A DNA stretch of 57,592 nucleotides, from contig NZ_QFFN01000013.1 in NCBI RefSeq assembly GCF_003129925.1, forward strand, positions 1 to 57,592, given 5' to 3'. The notes beneath the pieces are model-generated. The model was not told the DNA's origin. It was given only the letters and a program-made list of their open reading frames with translations, and ran no database searches. This document shows positions 51,075 through 57,592 of the stretch, piece by piece. Within the stretch, counting starts at the first letter, position 1. Every line of letters begins with the position of its first letter. The translations under genes and the position numbers were made by a program. Source of the stretch: Bifidobacterium catulorum. GTDB lineage: Bacteria; Actinomycetota; Actinomycetes; Actinomycetales; Bifidobacteriaceae.

Positions 51075-52475
51075 TCATCGGCGTGCGCGGCCCCGCAGCA
51101 CGCTGTCGGCCATGCCGACGACGACGCCCACGGCCGCGGGCGCAACCCATCCGAGTTGCGCATCATGGAGCGGCAGCATTCCAAGCGCGGAATCCAGCAA
51201 CGGCAGCGCACCGCCGAACACGTCGGCAAGACTGGAGACGCAGCCGAGCGCGGCGACCACGCCGACCAGCAGCACCGTCCAGAAATACGTGCGGGGGAAC
51301 CTCCGCGCGAACATGTTGTGCGTCAACGCCAACGCCACCAGCACGATGGCGATGGGATAGAGGGCCGAAAGCACCGGAACCGACACCTTGATGATCATGC
51401 TCAGACCGGCGTTCGACACCAGGAAACTGAACGCGGCGAACACGGCGCTCCAGATGCGGTACGGCATACGGCGGCCCGCCACCACGGGGAAACGGTTCGT
51501 GAAATACGTGCCGCATGTGGAGATCAGGCCCGTGCACACGTTCAGACAGGCGATGACGAACACCAATCCCATGAACGCCGTGCCGAACGGGCCGAACAAG
51601 GCGGAGGTCAGATTCGTCAGCACCGTGGCCCCCGTGTCCTTCGAGGGGTCGATCCCGGTGATCGACCCGGAGGCCGCGCCCATATACGCCAGTATGCCGT
51701 ACACCACGATGAGCAGCACGCCGGTGCCGACGCCGGCGAGCGCCGTCTCCCTGCGTACCTGGGACTCGTCGTCGATGCCCTGCGACCGTATGTTAGCCGA
51801 AATCACGATGCCGAAGTACAACGCCGCCAGCAGGTCCATGGTCTGATATCCGTCGAGGAAGCCGCGCGAGACCTGTCCCGAGGCGTAATCGCCCATGGGG
51901 CGCGCGAATCCGCCGGAATGGCCGGCGACGCAGGCCACGAACAACACGGCGATGAGCGCGAGCAGCAGCGGCCCCATGAATCTGCCGAGCGTTTTCGACA
52001 GCTTCTCCGGATGCTGGGACAGCAGGAACGCCGCGGCGAAGAAGACGAGCGAATACGCCAGCTGGAGCAGCCATCGGGGCGTCGCGCCCGCGAACGGCAC
52101 GACGGCCATCTCGAACGATGTGGTCGCCGTACGGGGGATGGCGAAGCACGGGCCGATCGTAAGGATGATGGCAAGACCCAACAGCGAGGAGAACCGTGGC
52201 GAGACGCGGTTCGCCAGACGCTCGAACCCGCCGGCGAGCGAGACGGCCACCACGCCGAGAATGGGCAGACCGACCGCCGAGACGATGAACCCGACCGCCG
52301 CCAGCGGCGTCCGGGAACCGGCCTGCGCACCGACGAACGGCGGGAAAATGAGGTTTCCCGCCCCGAAGAACATGGAGAAGAACGTGAACGTCATAAGCAG
52401 GCGGGCCTTGGGGCCGAGCTTGGGGGCGCGGGCGGACGCGATGGTCTCGGCATGGTCGTCGGTGGTGCTGGACAA
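51075..52475 (-). CDS. brnQ: branched-chain amino-acid:cation symporter
   Basis: A 466-residue BrnQ/LIV-II carrier with about 12 helices: FTFFSMFFGAGNLIFPPFVG, IILTIGPCFAIPRTATTSFE, and GFLDGYQTMDLLAALYFGIV are family segments. It imports Leu, Ile and Val. It is convergent with the SDR gene (seven bases between stops). Confidence 0.93.
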   Translation of the reverse strand: MSSTTDDHAETIASARAPKLGPKARLLMTFTFFSMFFGAGNLIFPPFVGAQAGSRTPLAAVGFIVSAVGLPILGVVAVSLAGGFERLANRVSPRFSSLLGLAIILTIGPCFAIPRTATTSFEMAVVPFAGATPRWLLQLAYSLVFFAAAFLLSQHPEKLSKTLGRFMGPLLLALIAVLFVACVAGHSGGFARPMGDYASGQVSRGFLDGYQTMDLLAALYFGIVISANIRSQGIDDESQVRRETALAGVGTGVLLIVVYGILAYMGAASGSITGIDPSKDTGATVLTNLTSALFGPFGTAFMGLVFVIACLNVCTGLISTCGTYFTNRFPVVAGRRMPYRIWSAVFAAFSFLVSNAGLSMIIKVSVPVLSALYPIAIVLVALALTHNMFARRFPRTYFWTVLLVGVVAALGCVSSLADVFGGALPLLDSALGMLPLHDAQLGWVAPAAVGVVVGMADSVLRGRARR

Positions 52476-52666
52476 TCTTCCCTCCTCGTTCGGTACGGAG
52501 GCTTCCCATTCTCCCGGCGCCGCATGGCTCCGTCAACCGTGCTTTCCCAGAATTTCACCAAGGGTTCCATCATTCGGTGACGTCGGTATGCAGGCCATCG
52601 ACTATGGTGAATACCACGAAATGAGGCGTCGCTGCCTCGCCGACAGTGTGAAACGAGGTATACGGC

Positions 52667-53494
52667 ATGGGAATGCCATTGGATCTGTATGTAATCAGGC
52701 ACGGTGAATCCGAGGCGAACGTCATCGTAAAAGCCGGGGAACAGGGCGACAACTCGCTCTACACGCAGGACAACGTGACGGTCCCGGACCGTTCGTGGCG
52801 TCTGACGGCCACGGGACGCAAGCAGGCCGACTGCATCGGACGCTGGCTCGTCGAACAGCAGCCCCTGTTCGACCGGTATCTGGTCTCTCCATACGTCCGC
52901 ACGCGCGAGACCGCCGCCACGATGGCGCTGCCGAAGGCGCGGTGGGAGGAGACCCGGGTGCTGCGCGAACGCTCATGGGGCGAGATCAGTACCGTCACGC
53001 AGGAGGAGTTCCGTACCAACTACTCCCGCAACTGGATGTTCAAACACACCGATCCGCTCTACTGGCGTCCGCCGGCCGGCGAATCCATCGCCGACGTCGC
53101 CGAGGACCGCGTGCACAACCTGCTCACCTCGCTGAACCGGCGCGCCGAGGCGGAATCCGTGGTGGCCGTCTCGCACGGCGACTTCATGCTGGCGCTCATG
53201 CTCACCCTGGAGGACATCTCCGACGAGGAGTTCCTGCGCCGCACCTCCGACGACGCGTGGACGATCACCAACTGCACGTGCCTGCACTATTCGCGGCGCG
53301 ACCCCAACACGGGACGCACCTCGCAGCGTGTGCGGTGGGAACAGACCGCACGCCCCGTGTTCAACGAGGAGATCGGGCGATGGGAGGTCAGGGTGGAGCC
53401 GTGGCGCGAATTCCAGAAGCCGATGCTCAGCAACGGCGACCTGGTCGACGTGGTCCATTCCGTCGACCCGCATCTCGAACAATACGCGAAATAG
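52667..53494 (+). CDS. histidine phosphatase family protein (phosphoglycerate-mutase-like)
   Basis: A 275-residue branch-1 histidine phosphatase: YVIRHGESEAN holds the phospho-His; LVSPYVRTRETAATM, the Glu after RVLRERSWGE, and AVSHGDFMLAL complete the active site. The acceptor is unknown; the long C-terminal region (WTITNCTCLHYSRRDPNTG) suggests a specialised phosphatase and not a mutase. GAGG precedes the start. Confidence 0.87.
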   Translation: MGMPLDLYVIRHGESEANVIVKAGEQGDNSLYTQDNVTVPDRSWRLTATGRKQADCIGRWLVEQQPLFDRYLVSPYVRTRETAATMALPKARWEETRVLRERSWGEISTVTQEEFRTNYSRNWMFKHTDPLYWRPPAGESIADVAEDRVHNLLTSLNRRAEAESVVAVSHGDFMLALMLTLEDISDEEFLRRTSDDAWTITNCTCLHYSRRDPNTGRTSQRVRWEQTARPVFNEEIGRWEVRVEPWREFQKPMLSNGDLVDVVHSVDPHLEQYAK

Positions 53495-53522
53495 GGGAGA
53501 CGGGATCCGCGCCCATGCCGCC

Positions 53523-54851
53523 CTACCGTCCCCGATACCGGTAGAGCGTCATGCCATCGTCGCCGGTGATGACGACGGACGGCGCGGCCGTGACGTCGAG
53601 CTCCACGACGATGCCGCTGCCACCGTCGGCCGCCACCGAACGGTAGACATACCGCTCATTGGCGAGGGACAGGGTCTCGGTGCGCGCCTCGACCAGCCAC
53701 GGATTGCGCCGACGCAGGGCGATGAGATCCTGATACGCCCGGTACATGGGCTCGCCGGCCGGCGACAGGCCCGCGGGGGATTCGGGAAACGCCGGGCGGA
53801 TGTCGTCGTCCCCGCCGAGGCATTCGCGCTTGACGCCCGTGTACGCCTGCTCGTCGCCGTAGTATATGCTCGGCGTGCCGCCCACCGTCATCAGCACGGC
53901 CGCGGCAAGCACCGAATCGTCGAAACCGACCTGGCTGGCGATGCGCGTCACGTCATGATTGCCGATGAACGTCTGCGGAACGAACGCGTCAAGAAAACCG
54001 TTATGCCGCCCCAACGTCCAATCGAGCTCATAGAAGTTCCTCGTCTTCAGGCTCGACCACACGGCCTTCCATAATTCGTACTGCGTGACCGAATCCATCG
54101 TGGACTGACCGACGATGCCCGCATAGTCGCCGTGGATCACCTCGCCGAAGACCCATGTATCGGGATGGCGCTCGCGGACCCTCGGCAGCACCTTCGCCCA
54201 GAACGACGGATCCACGGCGTAGGCGGCGTCGAGACGCCATCCGTCCGCGCCGCGGTCCAGCCAATGCGCCATCACCTCGGCCACGTACCGTACGGTGGCG
54301 GGGGAGTCGTGGTCAAGTTCCACCAGACGGTCATGCCCCTCGAACACGTCGAACACGGGGCGTCCGTCCTCGTCTCTGCGGGTGCGGACCAGGCCTGCCC
54401 AGGGGCCGTTCGCGTCGCCTCCCGACGCGGCCCTGACGGCGGGATGGTCTCGTCCGACATGGTTGAACACCCCGTCGAGGATGATCTTCAGCCCGCGGGG
54501 TCGACAGGCCTCGACGAGACGGTCGAACGCGTCGTCGCCTCCGAGCCGCACGTCCACATGCATATGGTCGAGCGTGTCGTATCCATGCGACGACGACTCG
54601 AAGACAGGGCCGAGCAGCAGCCCGGAAACGCCGAGGTCACGCGCATAGTCCAGCCACGGGACCAGTGCGTCGAGCCCCCGGCCGAGAAAACGGCGGGCAC
54701 CCTCCGGACGGATCTGCGCGCCCACGAACCCCAGCGGATACACATGCCACCAGATGCCGTGACGCACCCATGCGGGCATGTCGTGGGTGGGGAACGGCGG
54801 CGTGGGAGAGGTGTTCCGCGGCGGCTGCGGCGATGTCCTCGATACGGTCAT
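53523..54851 (-). CDS. GH13 alpha-amylase family glycosidase
   Basis: A 442-residue cytoplasmic GH13 enzyme. The four conserved regions are DGVFNHVGRD, GWRLDAAYAV (nucleophile Asp208), FGEVIHGD (acid Glu237) and FIGNHDVTR (Asp300). A short C-terminal beta domain follows. No signal peptide, so it acts on internal or imported alpha-glucans or maltodextrins. The start at 54851 follows GGGAGG. Confidence 0.9.
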   Translation of the reverse strand: MTVSRTSPQPPRNTSPTPPFPTHDMPAWVRHGIWWHVYPLGFVGAQIRPEGARRFLGRGLDALVPWLDYARDLGVSGLLLGPVFESSSHGYDTLDHMHVDVRLGGDDAFDRLVEACRPRGLKIILDGVFNHVGRDHPAVRAASGGDANGPWAGLVRTRRDEDGRPVFDVFEGHDRLVELDHDSPATVRYVAEVMAHWLDRGADGWRLDAAYAVDPSFWAKVLPRVRERHPDTWVFGEVIHGDYAGIVGQSTMDSVTQYELWKAVWSSLKTRNFYELDWTLGRHNGFLDAFVPQTFIGNHDVTRIASQVGFDDSVLAAAVLMTVGGTPSIYYGDEQAYTGVKRECLGGDDDIRPAFPESPAGLSPAGEPMYRAYQDLIALRRRNPWLVEARTETLSLANERYVYRSVAADGGSGIVVELDVTAAPSVVITGDDGMTLYRYRGR

Positions 54852-54966
54852 GGGGCCTCCCTTGCATCCTGGGCGCATCGGGGTCGTTCCGATGCCCAAC
54901 ACGATTCAATGTACACCGCGCCGTGGGAACCCGCGTCGCCGCGCATCCATCCCGCGTGGCATCCGC

Positions 54967-54986
54967 GGCGATTGGCTATAATCGCC
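54967..54986 (+). promoter_or_regulatory. consensus -10 inside an inverted repeat, EamA gene promoter
   Basis: TATAAT at 54977–54982 is flanked by GGCGATT (54967–54973) and AATCGCC (54980–54986), a perfect 7-bp inverted repeat that overlaps the -10. A bound repressor would block transcription of the downstream exporter. No good -35. Confidence 0.5.
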
Positions 54987-55024
54987 TCTGGCCCATGAGA
55001 AGAGACGAGGACGGGAAGGGGACG

Positions 55025-56014
55025 ATGACGGAGCAGGATGCGGCGGCGAAGCCGGGAACCGGGAAGGGGAGGGCTGTATCACCCCATGTGGCCAGGCTCA
55101 TGCTGCTGGTCAACGCGGCGGTATGGGGGTCGGGCTACACCATCATCAAGCACATCCAGGCCACCGTCCCCACGCAATGGATGATGGCCATCCGTCTGTC
55201 CAGCGCCGCCCTGCTCATGGGCGTCATCTTCCTGCCGCGCCTCAGACGAGTCGCCCTGAGGCGTCTGGTCGTCCCCGGCATCATCCTGGCGCTCACCTAC
55301 TGGCTCGGGTTCCTGTTCCAGCTCAAGGGCCTTGAGACCATCGCGCCGGGACGCAACGCGTTCCTGACCGACACCTACTGCGTCATGGTGCCGTTCCTCG
55401 TCTGGGCCGTCACACGCCGCCGGCCCAACTGGCGGCATATGCTCGCCGCCGCGGTCTGCATCATCGGCATCGGATTCGTATCCCTGGGCGGCGGGGCGTC
55501 CATGGGGGTCCTCGAAATCGGCGCGGGCGACGTCTACACCATCATCGGCGCGTTCTTCTTCGCCGCGAACCTCGTCGCCGTCGGGACGCTCGCGAGGAAA
55601 TTCGACCCGGTGGCGCTGATGTTCATGGAATTCGTATTCGTGTCCCTGCTGTTCCTCGCCGGCGCGGTCCTGTTCGACGGCGCACCACGGCCAGAATGGG
55701 CGCGCTGGGACCTTATCGCCGGCTTCGCCTATCTGGTCATCGGCTCGACCATCGTCGCGCAGATATTCCAGACCGTTGCCATCCGATACGTGCCCACCTC
55801 GCAGGCGTCGATCATCCTCAGCACCGAAAGCATCTTCGGCGTGCTCATGTCGGTGGTCTTCTACGGGGAAAGGCTCACCGCATCCACGGTCAGCGGGTTC
55901 ACTCTGATCTTCTGCGCCATACTGCTCAGCGAGCTGCATCCGACCTCGAACAAAGGCCGAAGGAACAAAGGCCGGAGGTCTTCCGGAACACGGAGGGACC
56001 CGTCCCGGTCCTGA
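55025..56014 (+). CDS. EamA/DMT-family transporter
   Basis: A 329-residue protein with ten helices in two EamA repeats: LMLLVNAAVWGSGYTIIKHI opens the first, and GDVYTIIGAFFFAANLVAVG the second; STESIFGVLMSVVFYGERLT is the typical last-pair signature. It exports or imports a metabolite. The start at 55025 follows GGAAGGGG. The C-terminal tail is very basic (RRNKGRRSSGTRRDPSRS). Confidence 0.87.
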   Translation: MTEQDAAAKPGTGKGRAVSPHVARLMLLVNAAVWGSGYTIIKHIQATVPTQWMMAIRLSSAALLMGVIFLPRLRRVALRRLVVPGIILALTYWLGFLFQLKGLETIAPGRNAFLTDTYCVMVPFLVWAVTRRRPNWRHMLAAAVCIIGIGFVSLGGGASMGVLEIGAGDVYTIIGAFFFAANLVAVGTLARKFDPVALMFMEFVFVSLLFLAGAVLFDGAPRPEWARWDLIAGFAYLVIGSTIVAQIFQTVAIRYVPTSQASIILSTESIFGVLMSVVFYGERLTASTVSGFTLIFCAILLSELHPTSNKGRRNKGRRSSGTRRDPSRS

Positions 56015-56083
56015 GCCGGGAGGAAGGGGCCCGACGCGTCGGTTCGCCGGGTGCCGGTGCACAGGACGTCAGTGCGCAGGGCG

Positions 56084-56851
56084 TCAGTGCGCAGGGCCCT
56101 GGTCCCACCCCGCTATCAGGAACACACGCGTGGGATTCGCCGGCCGCACGATTGAGGCGAACAGCCGTTCGAAACCCGATGCGTCACCGCCGTAGGCGAG
56201 TCGTTTCGCACGCCGATAATCCTCCGCGTCGACCGTGCCCCAATCAAGATCCCATCCGGCGCTGTGTGCGAGACGCGATGCGAACACGCGCAACACCATC
56301 GCGTTGCCGAAGGCGAAGGGGTGCAGATAGCCGAGCTCGTCATAGAAATGCGCCAGCTGAGACACGAACGCTCCCCGGTCGAGACTATGGAGATTCCGGG
56401 CCTCCGCGAGTTCGGAGGCGATGTTCGCGGCCCCCGTCTCCAGCAGTGCGCACGGGAAGAACGCCTGCGGACTCGCCGCGATGGACCCCGACGCGTCATA
56501 GGCGCCGGACGCCGTGTCGTGGGAACGCAGCTCCCCGGCCCCGGCGAGCACCCCGCCGAACAGCGTCCGGTGGATAGCCCGCAGTTCGGCGAGATCGCCG
56601 CTGAAGGGGGCCGGATGCTCGGCGAGAAGCAGACCCCGCACGAAGACGGCGTCCGCGCAGTCGGCGAGGTCGTCCCCGCCCGCGCCGCATCGTTCAACGA
56701 ATCCGTCGATGCCGAGCCGCCCCCGCACATAGTCCCTCGCGGACGACATGGTCCGCGGGCCGATCGTCATTGATTCAAGCGCGCAGTTCCGGGCGGAGAA
56801 GGCCACTGCGCTCATACGTTCCGCTGGCAACATAATTCGATGATAGACCAT
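56084..56851 (-). CDS. Fic-family protein with altered active-site motif
   Basis: A 255-residue Fic-fold protein. The helical frame is clear (LAELRAIHRTLFGGVLAGAG, YDELGYLHPFAFGNAMVLRV). The canonical HPFx[D/E]GNGR motif reads HPFAFGNAMVLR: the catalytic His remains, but Phe replaces the acidic metal ligand, Ala the Gly, and Met the Arg. It is thus unlikely to be a normal AMP-transferase. No inhibitory (S/T)xxxE(G/N) helix noticed. The start at 56851 lies four bases after GGAGG; 56854 is also possible. Confidence 0.8.
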   Translation of the reverse strand: MVYHRIMLPAERMSAVAFSARNCALESMTIGPRTMSSARDYVRGRLGIDGFVERCGAGGDDLADCADAVFVRGLLLAEHPAPFSGDLAELRAIHRTLFGGVLAGAGELRSHDTASGAYDASGSIAASPQAFFPCALLETGAANIASELAEARNLHSLDRGAFVSQLAHFYDELGYLHPFAFGNAMVLRVFASRLAHSAGWDLDWGTVDAEDYRRAKRLAYGGDASGFERLFASIVRPANPTRVFLIAGWDQGPAH

Positions 56852-56911
56852 CATTCCTCCGGCGGCGCCATCGGGTCGGGCGGCCGCCATATGGGACACG
56901 ATGAAACCACA

Positions 56912-56951
56912 AGGGGCCCGCGACCGTGGAATGACACGATCGCGGGCCCCT
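56912..56951 (-). terminator. intrinsic terminator after the 90-residue gene
   Basis: A perfect 12-bp GC stem (56912–56923 with 56940–56951), with CGTG/CACG inside the loop and T-rich sequence after it on the minus strand. Confidence 0.8.
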
Positions 56952-56981
56952 CCTGGGAAACCTATCCGTGGACCACCTGGA

Positions 56982-57254
56982 TCACTTGGTCAGCAGCGGG
57001 TCGAGCACCGCACCGGCCTCGACCTCGTAGATCAGGTAGGTGTCATCGAACGGCAGGTTGAACAGCTGGCGCTTTGCGCCGAACTCGTCGCGCTCGCCGA
57101 CGAAGTTGATGTTGGCGTCCTTGAAGTCGGGGTGGTCCTTGCCGATGAGCAGGGCCGCGTCGCCGAGGGCCTTGGTGACGCCCACGAGGGACTTGGCGCC
57201 GGTGGCCTTGTCGACGACCTTGACCACGAGATACAGACTGTTTTCGGTTGCCAT
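56982..57254 (-). CDS. conserved-looking 90-residue protein, unknown
   Basis: MATENSLYLVVKVVDKATGA begins a compact, acidic protein (SLVGVTKALGDAALLIGKDH, DANINFVGERDEFGAKRQLF, DDTYLIYEVEAG). Codon use is strongly biased to preferred codons, suggesting high expression. AAGGA is upstream of the ATG at 57254. It has its own promoter (TAGTAT on the minus strand near 57293) and terminator. I do not recognise the family. Confidence 0.75.
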   Translation of the reverse strand: MATENSLYLVVKVVDKATGAKSLVGVTKALGDAALLIGKDHPDFKDANINFVGERDEFGAKRQLFNLPFDDTYLIYEVEAGAVLDPLLTK

Positions 57255-57515
57255 GTTCTGTGCTTCCTTCTCTGTGAATACCGGGTTCACATGTAATACT
57301 ACGTAATGACGGCGGACGATTACGGATGGATGGTCCACGTGCCGAAAGCGGCGTTCCGAAATTCGGAATGTTAGCGCTCTCCAAGCATGATACCGTGACT
57401 CATGGTCATGGGTCGATTACGGCGCGTTGGCGTTTGACGGGGTTTTTGTGGCGATGGACGCCGCCATGCATGGATGCGCCGGCGTCGTGCGGCATTGCGC
57501 GCAGGGCGTGCTGGC
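57255..57515. promoter_or_regulatory. upstream region of the 90-residue gene, otherwise empty
   Basis: Holds the minus-strand promoter near 57280–57320. From 57330 to the repeat at 57516 no gene or clear signal is seen; an open plus frame there has no protein character. Confidence 0.4.
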
Positions 57516-57592
57516 CGAGGTGCCTCATTTGAAAGTGAGCGCGTAATCCGGAGTGGTGCCTCACTTGGGGTGAGCGCGAAATCCTAGTCCTT
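57516..57592. repeat. 77-bp terminal inverted repeat, right copy
   Basis: Exact reverse complement of bases 1–77. See the left copy for its internal direct repeats. The same repeated element therefore lies beyond both contig ends in opposite orientation. Confidence 0.85.

Noticed and set aside
51156..52580. 474-residue frame opposite brnQ
   Set aside because: Composition typical of the complementary strand of a membrane protein gene; no motifs.
1..57592. Whole window as one large composite transposon because of its inverted ends
   Set aside because: The ends fit an assembly break at a repeated element better; the contents are ordinary chromosome with two separate mobile regions.
1..57592. 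CRISPR arrays, tRNA and rRNA genes
   Set aside because: No regularly spaced repeats and no tRNA- or rRNA-like sequence were noticed in the gaps between genes; a tRNA scan was not possible.

Overview
The window looks like one draft-assembly contig from a high-GC Gram-positive chromosome, most probably a Bifidobacterium or close relative. The basis is GC-rich codon use, actinobacterial gene types (DprA–ComM–YraN cluster, MetY, ROK regulators, SBP/permease importers, GH13) and purine-rich AAGGAG ribosome sites; no marker gene fixes the genus. The first and last 77 bases are perfect inverted copies of each other and look like the end of a repeated element at which the assembly broke.

Layout. (1) 0.1–25.5 kb is ordinary chromosome: a succinate dehydrogenase/fumarate reductase flavoprotein, a short alkylguanine transferase-like protein, the competence-type cluster yraN–comM–dprA, metY, a ROK repressor divergent from a class V aminotransferase, a 14-helix efflux pump, a MacB-like ABC exporter pair facing a two-component system, an S33 peptidase, a polar amino-acid ABC importer and ychF. 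(2) 25.48–40.22 kb is an integrative element inserted in the 3' end of ychF. A 17-bp direct repeat flanks it, and the displaced 3' end of ychF survives at the right edge with only synonymous differences. It carries a RepA-like/DNA methyltransferase fusion, a type III restriction-modification pair, a two-gene CBASS (CD-NTase plus 2TM/SLATT effector), a fusion of a UvrD-type helicase with a rolling-circle HUH replication initiator, a replication-relaxation protein, small ORFs and a large tyrosine integrase. (3) 40.25–45.26 kb is a decayed prophage: broken integrase, excisionase-like protein, HigBA plus a HicB-like third gene, ImmA-like peptidase, two paralogous immunity-like genes behind a gene tail, and a truncated scaffold gene. 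(4) 45.3–57.5 kb is chromosome again: lipocalin-like protein, homocysteine methyltransferase, deformylase-like protein, MazG, HAD phosphatase, TauE, SDR, BrnQ, histidine phosphatase, GH13, EamA exporter, a Fic protein with an altered motif and a small conserved-looking protein.

The most interesting part is the ychF element. It joins integration (integrase and att sites), self-replication (HUH nickase fused to its own helicase, plus a second RepA-type domain fused to a methyltransferase) and defence (type III RM and CBASS). No recognisable conjugation or capsid genes are present, so it may be an integrated plasmid or satellite that relies on a helper for transfer. The neighbouring prophage remnant suggests that this locus collects mobile DNA repeatedly.
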